Shown here: piece by piece, positions 32,930-42,724 of the stretch
Layout: every line of letters begins with the position of its first letter
Numbering within the stretch: the stretch's first letter is position 1
Assembly: GCA_031769625.1 (NCBI GenBank)
Contig: JAUIMM010000601.1
Location: forward strand, 1,120,001 to 1,184,000
Direction: 5' to 3'
DNA length: 64,000 bases
Source of the DNA: Taudactylus pleione
Lineage: Eukaryota > Chordata > Amphibia > Anura > Myobatrachidae
Translations under genes and position numbers: made by a program
Notes under the pieces: generated by a model
Database searches by the model: none
Told to the model about the DNA's origin: nothing
The model's input: the letters and a program-made list of their open reading frames with translations, nothing else

Positions 32930-34440
32930 CCTGGCATTTACTTGGAAACCTGCTCTATGCTGTTTTGTGGAGTTTGTTTATCTTTGTTATTTGGAAGATC
33001 TATAAGGCATTTCTTTACAGTGCAATAAATCCAGGTTATTTTCTAGATATTGGGCAGTATTCAATTTGGCTGCAAAAAGCCGATGACATCATTTTCGCCT
33101 ATTATAATTATCCCCGTATTCAATTTCAAAGACTTTTCGCCGGTGCAAAAAGTCTTTGTAAAAAAACGGGGATAAGTTTTCACCATGTCTTACATGGCGA
33201 AAAAAAGTGCAGAATTGGGGTTTACGGGTGCAGGTTTTAAAAAAATAGCCTGCACCCCTGGGAATGTCCCCTAAAAAAGATCTGTGTTAAAAAAAAGTTT
33301 TGGGGTACAAAAATGGGGTACAAACTTCTAACCTACCAAAATTAATTTCAGAGGGGTTCCCAAGTATGCGGCAGGTGTTTTACAGTATGCAGGTAGTAGC
33401 GGTAGGTGCATTATTGAAGACTTTTGAAAAATAACTTTAGGGACTTAAAAATATGCTTGCAACCATTTTCATGTACCCAAAATTTTATGGAAATAGTTTT
33501 AAAAAAAAATTTAAGTGCTATTCTTCACCCCTTCTTCAATGTCTATTATAAACCCCGACTTCCTAAAGCAGGCAAACATGGGGGTACCCATAGTGATCCC
33601 CATAGTCTAGACATTTTAGGGGGGTCCCAGGAACAATTCCCAAAAATTCCAGTTTTTTTGTGTTACTTACCTTTCTGCCGGCTCACGTTTTTGCTGATTC
33701 CTAATTGAAAACGGGGATAAAGTGGGCATGCACCCAATACTTTATCCCCATCATACCTCTGATGTGGAGCAAAAAGTTCAGCATGGACTTTTTGCTCTGA
33801 ATTGAAACCCCCCCATAGTGTATCTTACTGTATAAATCAAATATGCTATATGGAAGATATATCTACATTTCTCCACAGTGCAATCAATCTGGGTTTTTCA
33901 GAAGTTCTGCACAGTGTCTCCTACAGTGTAAATTATTTGGTAAATTTGGAAGAACTATCAGCATTTCTTCTCAGTGCAATCAATCTGGGTTAGTCAGTAT
34001 ATCTGCCCAGTGTATATCTAAAGTTTAATCATCTGCTTTATTTAGGAGTCAGTATATCTCTATAGTGCAACTAAATTGGGATATTTAGAAGATTTTCCCA
34101 ACTTCTCTTTACATTGTTAATTTTCTGTGCTATTTGGAAAATCTGCCCAATAGTTATCTACAGTAGAATTATCTGTACCAAACAAATAATCTGCTACATG
34201 CTAGCATTTCTCTACTATGTAAATTACTTGTGCTACTTGAGAGATCTGTTCAGCATTTCTTTACTGTGTAAATTAATAGTTCTAATTGGAAGAGCTGGCA
34301 AGTTTTTCTCTATAAAGTAGTGCAAATATCTGTGTTTTGCAGATAACCTGTTACCAAATTACTTGTGCTACTTGTAAAGATCTGCCCAGCATTTTCCTGC
34401 AGTGCAATTATCTGTGCTATTCAGAAAACCTGATAGCATT
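32930..34440. repeat. degenerate tandem repeat array, interrupted by a MITE
   Basis: Units of roughly 60-75 bases share TTTGGAAGATCTG, AGCATTTCTCTACAGTG and a following TAAATTA or CAATCA stretch. They run from about 32930 to 33054 and resume at 33815-34440 after the insertion. Conservation is low and lengths vary. The array lies just upstream of the Ty3/Gypsy remnant and might be part of its leader or LTR, which is inference. Confidence 0.55.
33055..33814. mobile_element. non-autonomous element family Q, copy 1
   Basis: The left end has CAGTATTCAATTTGGC and the right end CTCTGAATTGAAACCCCCCC, which are inverted. Internal blocks GCCGATGACATCATTTTCGC, ATCCCCGTATTCAATTTCAA and ATACTTTATCCCC are shared with copies at 45125-45943 and, inverted, 57764-58611. 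No transposase frame. Target duplication is not resolved. Confidence 0.75.
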
Positions 34441-34911
34441 CTGGATAATTAGTTAATTGTTTTATATATTAATATAGTCAAATATTATCTAGTTATTCCT
34501 ATTTAGTTGGCAAATTTAGCTAGTGCATTTAGTTCCTGGTGCCATCAAATTAATTTGTTAATTAAGCTAGTGCTTTTAGTTTCTTATGCTATTTAGTCAT
34601 GTTAGAAGTGTCATGTTTCATTTGAATATATATGTGTCTGTGATCTTGTGCCTGTGCTACTAAGAGTTTAAGTTCTGGTTGTAGCCAACGGTGAACAAAA
34701 GCAGTTCCCGGAAAGCCACCGGTGAATAAAAGTAGTTCCCAGAAAGGAGTTCTCATAGATGAAGTACTGTGCATTTTTTCTGCAGGCTCAAGATCATGGT
34801 ATTACAATCCACCCACAATGTGACTCTATGGAGCCCCATGAATTTAGTTTTTCTCAAGGGTTGACTAATCAAGTTCAGACAATGACTTAGGTTGTTTATG
34901 AGCTTTCTTAA
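34441..34911. other. no recognised coding sequence upstream of the Gypsy gag
   Basis: Contains short repeats of GTGCTTTTAGTT type and AGCAGTTCCCGG/AGTAGTTCCCAG (34700-34740). It may be the leader of the Gypsy element. Confidence 0.35.
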
Positions 34912-35223
34912 GCTGCCCACACACATAGCGATATTTTACCTGATTTGGCCGATTTTGATGAATTGCGACAAAAAATTGTGTAAAATATGGCCAAATCGTA
35001 AGTGTCAACTCACGATCATGATGCCGATGCACATCCCTGCTCATCATGCATTGCATACTCAGATCTGCCATGCTGTAGGGCAGATTTGCCAATCTGGGAC
35101 ACAATGCACTGGATGCACTATAGATCTTAAATGAGTTTGGACATTTTTTACTCCAAATTGTGAGTAGGACTGCTGGGGAGCTGCTGGGGGAGATTGTTTG
35201 CAGATCGCTATGTGTGTGGGCAC
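34912..35223. mobile_element. MITE with CCCACACACATAGCGAT ends, about 310 bases
   Basis: TGCCCACACACATAGCGAT at the left and ATCGCTATGTGTGTGGGCA at the right form a 19-base perfect inverted repeat. The inside is non-coding. The flanks give no clear target duplication. It lies at the start of the Gypsy gag remnant. Confidence 0.75.
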
Positions 35224-35239
35224 ATTCAGAGGATAACTT

Positions 35240-35752
35240 TTCCAGAATAAGATGCTTCTGTTTTGTTGTAAGCTGGAATTCAATTTCAGAGCTCAAGCTA
35301 AATCTGACAGATTGGTTTTCTGGAGGCTGCAGTTTGTTTGGATATTTTAAGGAGAGCTGCAAGTTGTATTTTCATCTTCAACCATTTTCTTCAGAAGAAC
35401 AGCAAGTGGGTATTATAATCTAATTGTTGCAAGATTATTCACAAACATAGCCATTTGGTTTGAAATCAGGCTTTTATGCCTCCTTTATGATGATCCAGAT
35501 AATGTGGCATCAACAGAGTCACAGTTGCTGTCATTAAAACAAGGATACTATTTTGTGGAAGAATAAGCTATTAAGTTTCATAAATGGTCCATGGGTTCCA
35601 TCTGGAAATATTCAGCCCCGAGAAGCCAGTTTACTGTAGATTGGAGCTATCTCATGCCATTCTATATGTCCTCTTACAGTATTCTGTGGCAGAGTCATGG
35701 AATGTATTGATAGGACTGTCTATTAAGATTGATCAATGTTTTAGAGAATATA
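35240..35752 (+). pseudogene. Gypsy gag core, broken
   Basis: In two or more frames, FSGGCSLFGYFKESCKLYF, then LQPFSSEEQQVGIII (35160-35423 frame) match the FxGxPxxFRxFxxxCxLxF...LQPxxFPSEExxVGxII signature of Ty3/Gypsy gag. The downstream part has a VEExAIKFHKWS-like run near 35560-35610 and IGLSIKIDQCFREYRPH in the 35584-35796 frame, the gag segment before the zinc knuckle. Several stops and a frameshift are present. Confidence 0.7.
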
Positions 35753-36291
35753 GGCCTCATTCAGAGACGGTCGCAAGAAGCGAGCGCTCGCTCTGAATGA
35801 GGTCGGCCGCTTCACTTTTCAAGTGCAGCCTCCTGGTCGCTAGCTAAGCTGTGGGTTACCACCCACAGCTTTAGCGACTGACCAGGTTGATGGTCACGTT
35901 GGGCAAGACCATCACGACCATTGGGGCTTGCGACGAAACCCTAAGGTTGGGTCTTGGCAACTGCAAGCCCCAGGGAGCTTCCTGCTTTGATCGAGCAAGA
36001 AGCTCCCCACTGACATCACTGCTGATGTTTGTGCGGCTGCCCACAAAATGGCAGGTGTTCCTTATGGAACACCTCCATTTGTGAAACCACCCCCCCACCT
36101 CGCCTACAAAAAGGGTCGAGCTGTCGATCAACATCGACAGCCACCCCTTTTGTAGTGAGCTCTAGAGAGAGAGAATTCTCTCTCACTCTGGGGCTTGTGC
36201 ACGCGCAGTGCAGCCGCTACACATGCACAGGGCCTAAACATCAAACCAGTTGCGAGCACTCAGTGCTTGCTACCAGGTCTAAATGAGGTCC
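35753..36291. mobile_element. Harbinger-like MITE (H2), inside the Gypsy gag
   Basis: Inverted ends GGCCTCATTCAGA (left) and TCTAAATGAGGTCC (right), flanked by direct ATA triplets (35750-35752 and 36292-36294). The first part has GAAGCGAGCGCTCGCT palindromic sequence. It separates the gag core from the zinc knuckle and so inserted into an existing Gypsy copy. Confidence 0.8.
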
Positions 36292-36419
36292 ATAGTTTGG
36301 AAAGGAAGTTGGTAGGTGATTTGTCAACCTCAACCCTATTAATGTTCTCTAAGGATCAGAAGTAATCCATGCAGATTGTAGTAGCAAAATTACCTGTGGA
36401 GAAGAGAAAGAGATGACAT

Positions 36420-36535
36420 TCAGAACTCTGTTTCTGTTGTGAAGTTAAAGGTCATTAAGTGGATAAGTGTCCTAAGAATGATGGGAAATGTCAATGCCTA
36501 GGTCCTGGTGGAGAGTGCTTCCTAGTATCTTAGAT
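36420..36535 (+). pseudogene. Gypsy gag zinc knuckle remnant
   Basis: The plus strand encodes C-x2-C-x4-H-x4-C with the exact CCHC spacing (TGTTTCTGTTGTGAAG near 36429-36470), with one stop inside it, followed by CPKNDGKCQC. The knuckle binds genomic RNA in retrotransposon gag proteins. Confidence 0.65.
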
Positions 36536-36612
36536 TAATTATTTGGTAAACTCTCTCAAGGATGCAGTCGTATTGTATACATATAACATATCAGCTTTCT
36601 TGGATGGTTTAA

Positions 36613-36798
36613 TTGACATTGATTGACTGTGAAGCAGCATGGAATTTTATTGACCAACAAGTGGATCAAGACTTAAATCTGGTGGTCCAACCTATGGAAA
36701 CACTAGTCTCTATTACTGGACTGGATGGACATCTGCTGTCAGAAAGAACTATTAACTCTGACAGTCCAGGTTCAAAAGGCTGTGTGATGTCTACATGA
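36613..36798 (+). pseudogene. Gypsy aspartic protease region
   Basis: LIDCEAAWNFIDQQVDQDL stands where Ty3/Gypsy proteases have (L)xDxGAxxxFIxxxLxxxL. The catalytic D-S/T-G is changed to D-C-E, so it would be inactive. LVSITGLDGHLL then matches the following conserved strand. This 61-codon frame is followed by a degenerate HNPxIDWxxGxIxxW motif near 36865-36910 in another frame. Confidence 0.65.
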
Positions 36799-36986
36799 AG
36801 AGCAATTTAAGATTGACTCTCTATTTTTTCCATTAATTTTGAGGTAACCTTGGCTTCATACATGTAACCATATGATTGATTGGGAAACAGGACAGATCTC
36901 TCAATGGAGTTCTAATTATAGGGAGTTTTGTTTGACACTTTCTACTGGAGTATTATCATCCAATGTTACATAACTAATTTAAAGAT

Positions 36987-37480
36987 ATGTTCAGTAGAAA
37001 AACTGCTGATGTTCTGTCTGACTATGGAATAGATCTATTACCCAGGAGTCAATTACCCAAGGGGCATTTGTTTAATGTATCTGTTTCTGAAAGAACAGCA
37101 GTTGAAGTCTACAGTATGGTACTTAGAATCTGGAAAGGAGGTTTATCAGACCACTGGGATGATGACTCTTTTTATGGCAAAAAAAGATGGAGCTCTTAGG
37201 CCTTGTGTGAACTGCAGAGGTGTGAACAAGATATTGGTTTAAAATAGGTATCCATTCCCCATTTTTCCAAAGTTGTTTGATCAGTTGAAAGGTGCATCTA
37301 TTTTTACAATCACATCTGTGATGGTGATGAGTGGAGGCCTGTGTTTGTTACACACAAAGGACATTATGAACACCTGGTAATGCATTTTGGTTTGAGAAAA
37401 GCCTCAGTGATTTTTCAAGATTTTTTCAAAATTTAATTTTTAGGGAACTTTGTAGTCGTGTATTTGGATGAATAATCAAA
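36987..37480 (+). pseudogene. Gypsy reverse transcriptase, N-terminal part
   Basis: The frame 36987-37199 has MFSRKTADVLSDYGIDLLP and GHLFNVSVSERTAVE, matching the run before the RT fingers in Ty3/Gypsy, then a decayed GKKRWSS for the VKKKDGS motif. Following frames hold RPCVNCRGVNK-like and YPFPIFPKLFDQLKGAS-like runs (37200-37300), HYEHLVMHFGLRKAS-like at about 37370-37410, and VVYLDE where the catalytic YLDD should be (about 37455). The change of the second catalytic Asp and several stops show it is dead. Confidence 0.7.
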
Positions 37481-37775
37481 AGACTCAGGTATAACTACTG
37501 AGTGGAATAGCCAGTTAATATTATGTATTATTTCTATATTAGCAGCTCTTACAATAGGGGTTAATCCCAAAACATCCCAATGATTTTATACACTGAGAAG
37601 GTGGAAATAGGTATATTGCTATATGGCTGGAAATTATGTGACTAATCATGTCACAATAGCTAATCCACAAAGGAGCGCTGAGCATGGAGATAACAAAATA
37701 ATATCCAAACAACAAATTGCAGCAGGTGTTTCTAAATCAATCTAAAAAATAGTAAAAAAAAGTCCACTGTAGGGG
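37481..37775. other. no recognised feature downstream of the Gypsy RT
   Basis: No RNase H or integrase motif is seen. AT-rich with short A-tracts. Confidence 0.45.
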
Positions 37776-37950
37776 TAGGGCTGGATTAAGGCTTGTGGGG
37801 GCCCTGGGTCAACTAAATTGTGGGGGCCCCACCAAGCCACATGGAGCCTACTACGCCCGCACCACCCACCACATGGAGTCTAATCCTACTCCCCTCATAT
37901 GTGTGTTAAACAAGCACACACACACATATATATTTAATATATATGTAGCA

Positions 37951-37988
<38 letters not shown>

Positions 37989-38431
37989 ACTAACACACAC
38001 ATATAGTATAAGCACATACAAACACACATATGCTTACCCAGTATACACACACTAACACATACATACACATTAACACATGCATACACATATATACACACAT
38101 ACTGAATTTGCAATAGCACATACACATAAACACAGTACACAGACAAATACTTGTATCCAGCAGCTGCAGTTTGCTAATGGGGGCAGGCACCTCACATCAT
38201 TAGGCTCCACCCCTTTGCAGCATAATGCCACAATTCATGGGTAATATGGGGGCAGGGCTTGTCGTATTGGCTCCAGCCTTATTGTGGCCGGTGAAGAGGG
38301 TATCTGGTCCATCAGGTGGGGTTTATAGGTACTCAGAAACCCCCCCTGTGTGCTCACGTGTGCAGGCACCTCTGTGTGTGGGGCCCCGGGATGACAGACC
38401 CTGTCGCCCCCCCCCCCTTAGTCCGGCCCTG
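37776..38431. mobile_element. hAT-like non-autonomous element with microsatellite core
   Basis: The left end AGGGCTGGATTAAGG and the right end CCTTAGTCCGGCCCT are imperfect inverted repeats, and GGGGGCCC blocks lie just inside. GTAGGGG and GTAGGGT flank the ends, a near-matching duplication of seven to eight bases. The middle is a (CA)n/(TA)n tract (about 37912-38130). No transposase. Confidence 0.6.
37912..38130. repeat. (CA)n and (TA)n microsatellites
   Basis: Alternating ACACAC and TATATA runs, including TA units at about 37953-37982. The long open frames over this region (both strands) are read-through of the microsatellite. Confidence 0.9.
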
Positions 38432-39889
38432 GTAGGGTTAGCACATGAGATGCAATACATAGTCACTATTAATTAGTTATCTCTAGGATGAATCCATGTA
38501 GAGCTAAAATGGTGCAAATATAATGCAAATCTAAAGTACTATAACAATGTGACAATAGTTAAGTATTTGGGTAGGAGAGAGCACAACTGCTCAGTCAGTA
38601 TACTGTGGATTGCACAGGAAAACTTGAGTGGTGAAAATATTCCTCTATATTGAAATGCTGCAGTAGTAAGTAAGTCACTGATCCCCACAGGAGCACAGTA
38701 TATACACTTTTAAATGAAATATATATTGTGTGATAAAAGTGCCAAAAGTATCAAACTTTACAGTTGTCATTAATTTCCAGATACCATATATTGCATGGAT
38801 ACAGCCCCCTCAATGCTTGTTGAAAATAGAATCAATAAACAATGTTACTCTTTGAGTCCAGAGACTGTACATCCAAATACACTTCAATAAATGCAGTACA
38901 GCCACAGTTAACAGTTTGTTTTCCAGTAATTGCAGTGCCCAGAGTAGATCAGCTGTTAGAATCAATGCTAACAGCTACAAGATTACAAACAGCCAATTCA
39001 ACTGTGTGCTGTGGACAACAGTAGTGACGAGGTGCTTCTCACTAGTGACCATACACTTATCAGGAGACAGACATTCAGCTCCTGCTGGATTTGATCTAGA
39101 GAATTCCTTTATGCATTTATCTTCTATAATTGCCAGCAGTTTTGTCAGAGAGATAAGTCAATGTTGTTCATGTAGGTTCTTTTAAACATAAGTCAATCTA
39201 TCAGGCATTGCTCACAGTCCTACGGAATATTAATTAATGAATTGGCATTTGCAATTTGTGTGTTCATTACAACTTAGATAAGTAATCATATACAGTACAT
39301 AGTTTGATATTAAAACTATTATTTTATAATGGACACTACATAGATTGATAAATAATAACTAAGATATCAATATAATAATAGCAATATTTGATAGTTAAAA
39401 ATAAAAAACATCTTTCAGAGTGGAAAAAAAAACAGATAAAAGAATAAACAGATAAAAGTTGCTTTCCAAGGTAAAACTGTATCTGTGGCTCAGCAACAGA
39501 GAACATACCTACCAAACATTACAGTCCAGGTTCAAATTCAACCAGCAATTTAAAATAACAGATATATTTAAATTTAAGAAAAGACTCATAGCTATAATAT
39601 AACAGTACAACTCTGATATAAACTAAGAAGCCTGTTCATGGTTTCTTCTAATTCTTCCAGTTCAAGTTATATTAAAAATAAATATACTTTGTCTCTTGGG
39701 TAGAGTAAATATACTTTATTTCTTGGGTAGAGTAATGTTTTAAGACTCATCAACAGAACAGCATCCATAAAACACTACAATCATAATGAGACCACAACCC
39801 AGTGGCTCAATAAATACAAATAGCTATAACCTATAATTATTTACTTGAAGAAAGACAGTCAATTAAAAAAAATATAATGTAGGCTAATA
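38432..39889. other. no recognised gene
   Basis: AT-rich sequence with short chance frames. CTTTGTCTCTTGGGTAGAGT repeats as CTTTATTTCTTGGGTAGAGT (about 39690-39735), a small tandem duplication of about 35 bases. Nothing else is recognised. Confidence 0.45.
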
Positions 39890-39897
39890 CACTAAAG

Positions 39898-40076
39898 CAA
39901 AGGCTCCCAAACTCGGTTATCAAGGCACCCTAACAGTACAGATTTTAAGGATAACCATGCTTGGGCACAGGTAAGTTAATTAGTACTTTAATCTTTTGAC
40001 CATCTGTACTCAACCATGGATATCCTTAAAACCTGGACAACTAGGGTGCCTTAAAAAATGAGTTTGGGAACCTCTG
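39898..40076. mobile_element. hAT-like MITE (copy 2), 179 bases
   Basis: Inverted ends CAAAGGCTCCCAAACTCGGT and AGTTTGGGAACCTCTG are homologous to copy 1 at 19738. CACTAAAG flanks both sides (39890-39897 and 40077-40084), a perfect 8-base duplication. Confidence 0.9.
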
Positions 40077-40104
40077 CACTAAAGGATCTAAATTGATCTA
40101 TAAA

Positions 40105-40640
40105 TCTCTCAATTACAGAATTCATTGAGCTCAATGGAATCATTCAGTCCTTGGGGAACCAAGGTCCCCAATGCAAATATCCAAAAGATTCACAGTTACA
40201 TAATATCATATATCTTTTTCCCCCTTGGTGTCACTGGATCATGTTCAATTAAGAAAACCTATATCCCCATTATGCTCTTTCCACACATAACTAGACCAAC
40301 TATGAGTAATATTACCCCTTCTACCATTTCTTCTATGTTCACGGAATTTGGTGTGCATATTTTGTGTGGTTCTGCCATCATATTTTATTCTACAAGTACA
40401 TGATATTAAGTAAATCATATAGTCTGATGAACAGTTGTTAACATGCTTAATTTTGAACAAATTTAAAATCTCCTGTGTCCTATATATGAACATGTTATAC
40501 TGTGGTAATTTCCCCATTTGGAAAACCTCTTGGATCTAGAGGGTAACCAAGTAAAACCAGAAATACCAGATCCTGTGTTAGTAATTTTATTCTCCATAGT
40601 TTCACTGTATTGAAAAAAGCTTTGTCCTAAATTGTTCCCA
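40105..40640 (-). pseudogene. Penelope-like GIY-YIG endonuclease fragment (PLE-D)
   Basis: The minus-strand frame 40517-40245 reads YMIYLISCTCRIKYDGRTTQ, a GIY-YIG core in which the usual YxGxT is YDGRT, followed by MHTKFREHRRN (the conserved R...H). It then continues to an EHDPVTPRGKKIYDIM and LVPQGLND run, the C-terminal end of the domain. No RT is attached; upstream sequence is cut by the MITE at 40650. It differs from the nucleases of PLE-1, -2 and -3. Confidence 0.7.
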
Positions 40641-40649
40641 AGATTGTTT

Positions 40650-40886
40650 GGGCTCAATCCAATTCCACGCAAAGAAAGTGAGTTGCCACTGCAACGGCAT
40701 TAAAAACCAGCAATGGCACTGCATCAGACACCCATCACTGCAGGCATTGAGCCCAAATACTCCTAATTTAGCTCAGAGCCTTATGGGACTGTGTACACTT
40801 TTATGCAAATTCGGACTGCTGACAAGCGAGCCCGTTGTTGCGATGCCTGCACCTGCAAGTACATTGCATGTAATTGTATTAGCCCC
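40650..40886. mobile_element. small MITE with GGGCTCAATCC-type ends
   Basis: The left end GGGCTCAATCCAATTCCACG and the right end inverse TGTAATTGTATTAGCCCC pair imperfectly. Slightly GC-rich and non-coding. Target site uncertain. It abuts the PLE-D fragment. Confidence 0.5.
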
Positions 40887-41097
40887 TTAGTCTTCTTAAA
40901 GACCATCTCCTAAACAGGGCAACAGAACTCATATATTATATTTAAAATATATACAAATATTGTATATTGGAATATAGCTACATTTATTTAACAATAGAAT
41001 TATATAGATATAAGTTATTCAGACTTAGAAATGTCGAAGTAAGATATTTTTCAGCTATGTGCTCCTTCTTTGAAACATGTTATGTATCAATTAATTT

Positions 41098-41219
41098 GAA
41101 AAAATATATACATATACACAGTACACACACACATATACACAGTGTATATATATATATATATATATACACATACACTGTGTATATGTGTGTGTGTACTGTG
41201 TATATGTATATATTTTTTC
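41098..41219. repeat. perfect 50-base-arm palindrome with short TA spacer
   Basis: Bases 41098-41147 are the exact inverse complement of 41170-41219, with about 22 bases of TA-rich spacer. The arms contain TACACAGTACACACACACAT. This can extrude as a cruciform or hairpin. Confidence 0.9.
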
Positions 41220-41224
41220 ACTTA

Positions 41225-41250
41225 TATATATATATATATATATATTTATA
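41225..41250. repeat. (TA)n microsatellite
   Basis: About 12 TA units next to the palindrome. Confidence 0.85.
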
Positions 41251-41389
41251 TAAATGGGTACTACACACTGTCCAAAAAATACAATATAGGAATTCTTCCA
41301 CGAATACACTTCCCACATTTTGGTGGCAGCTTAATGTTCTCCAAAGAGACTGTCGTTGTACTGTCCCAAGCATTTTTATGTAAGACAAA

Positions 41390-41760
41390 AAGTTAGAACA
41401 CAGAGCCTCATACTGTAATAATTTCATGTTTATGTGGAAAATCAAATATAGTAATTAAGTGCCGGTACCATATAGGTTATATGTCAATGCATATAACCAA
41501 CCTCTCCTGAAACTCCACACCAGGATTCATCCACATCCTGCTGCTTTCAGGGTATGAACACTTCTATTTATTGCCCATCAGGGTTACCAATTCACCATAT
41601 ATTCAGAATTCAGAGGGAACATAAACAGAAAGAAATACGCACATGGTGCAGTATATACACATTTATTACATACACCCCTCAAAACACCTGGATAAAATCA
41701 CTATAACATTAAAAATTCTTTCAAAATCACTTATCTTATGGGCCTCAGCCCTGCTGGATA
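41390..41760 (-). repeat. PLE-3 inverted terminal repeat (5' side)
   Basis: Its inverse complement matches 46800-47130 across blocks such as TGAAAGAATTTTTAATGT, TTCTTTCTGTTTATGTTCCC, ATATGGTGAATTGGT, GATGGGCAATAAATAGAAGT and TATATGCATTGACATATAAC. It starts just after the hammerhead-equivalent point, so this copy has no ribozyme. Confidence 0.85.
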
Positions 41761-41766
41761 GAGTGC

Positions 41767-42720
41767 TTGTGTCATAGTTACAACCCAAATGAGCACTTTG
41801 TGGAAGAATTGATGAGGATGTTAGTTGAAGTTCTACGTAAAGATATAATAACAAAGGAAAAATACCAATTTTTGATTAAAAATTACCCAGTTATTCTAAC
41901 TTTCTACTGTGTGCCTAAAATACATAAACAGCTCATTAATCCACCTGGAAGACCCATTGTGGCAGGAAAAGATTCTATAACCTCTAATTGCTCCAAATAT
42001 GTAGACAAATTCCTGAACAATTATGTGAAAGAATTAAATTCTTTTGTGGAAAATGCAACCACAATCCTACAAATACTGGATTACATTGAGTGGAAAAATG
42101 AATATAGGTGGGCAACAATAGGCATTCAGTCATTGTATACATCAATTCCACATGCTGAAGGTATACAAAGCTGCCAAGAATTCCTCAATGAGGATCAGTA
42201 AATGGATGAACAACATAAATATTTTATATGTGCATTGATGGGGTTTATTCTGAGCCATAACTACTTTAAATTTTTGGACCAGTACCTTATACAAATTGAA
42301 GGAATCACAATGGGCACTGTTTTCGCTCCCACTTTTGCCAATATTCATATGGGAAGCTGGGAACAGAAATATATCTATGGTAACCATCCCTATGCAGAAA
42401 AATAATATTATATGCAAGATATATCAATGATATATTGATGGTATGGGATGGGTCAGAAGAGGATTTTGTGAGATTTGTGGAGTACATTAAATAAATGAGT
42501 ATAACTTATCTTTTACATATAAAAAACAGTAAAGAAAATGAATATCTGGATCTGGTGGCACAAAGTGAAAATGGAAAGGTAATCACCCAGAATTAAGGTA
42601 TGTCAAAAATGTGGAAACCAATAGTTATGTTCATTTTGAGAGTGGGCATGCAACCAGCTGGAAAACCAATATACCATATTCCCAGTTTTGCCGTATAAGA
42701 AGAAATTGCAGCTCTGACCA
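41767..42720 (+). pseudogene. PLE-3 reverse transcriptase, first part
   Basis: The 144-codon frame has CVPKIHKQLINPPGRPIVAG, then IGIQSLYTSIPHAEGIQ (motif A region with Q in place of the usual catalytic Asp). The next frame has IEGITMGTVFAPTFANIHMG (motif B region). A further frame near 42415-42460 has YINDILMVWDG-like coding where YIDD is expected. Stops occur after 42201 and 42405. Missing catalytic residues mean inactive. It continues after the Tc1 insertion. Confidence 0.85.
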
Positions 42721-42724
42721 TATA

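Larger units (their letters stand above)
35230..37480 (+). mobile_element. decayed Ty3/Gypsy LTR retrotransposon (gag to RT)
   Basis: In order on the plus strand are a gag core, a CCHC zinc knuckle, an aspartic-protease-like region and an RT N-terminal half, all with multiple stops. A Harbinger-like MITE (35753-36291) splits gag from the zinc knuckle. No RNase H, integrase or LTR pair was recognised, so the 3' part is lost. The order and motifs place it in the Ty3/Gypsy group, in a sushi/Mag-like or similar vertebrate lineage. Confidence 0.75.

Noticed and set aside
37795..38190. Tyr/Ile/Cys-rich open frames on both strands
   Set aside because: Translation of (CA)n and (TA)n microsatellites.
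40967..41396. Overlapping 75-138-codon frames on both strands
   Set aside because: Produced by the TA/CA palindrome and microsatellite; no protein family features.
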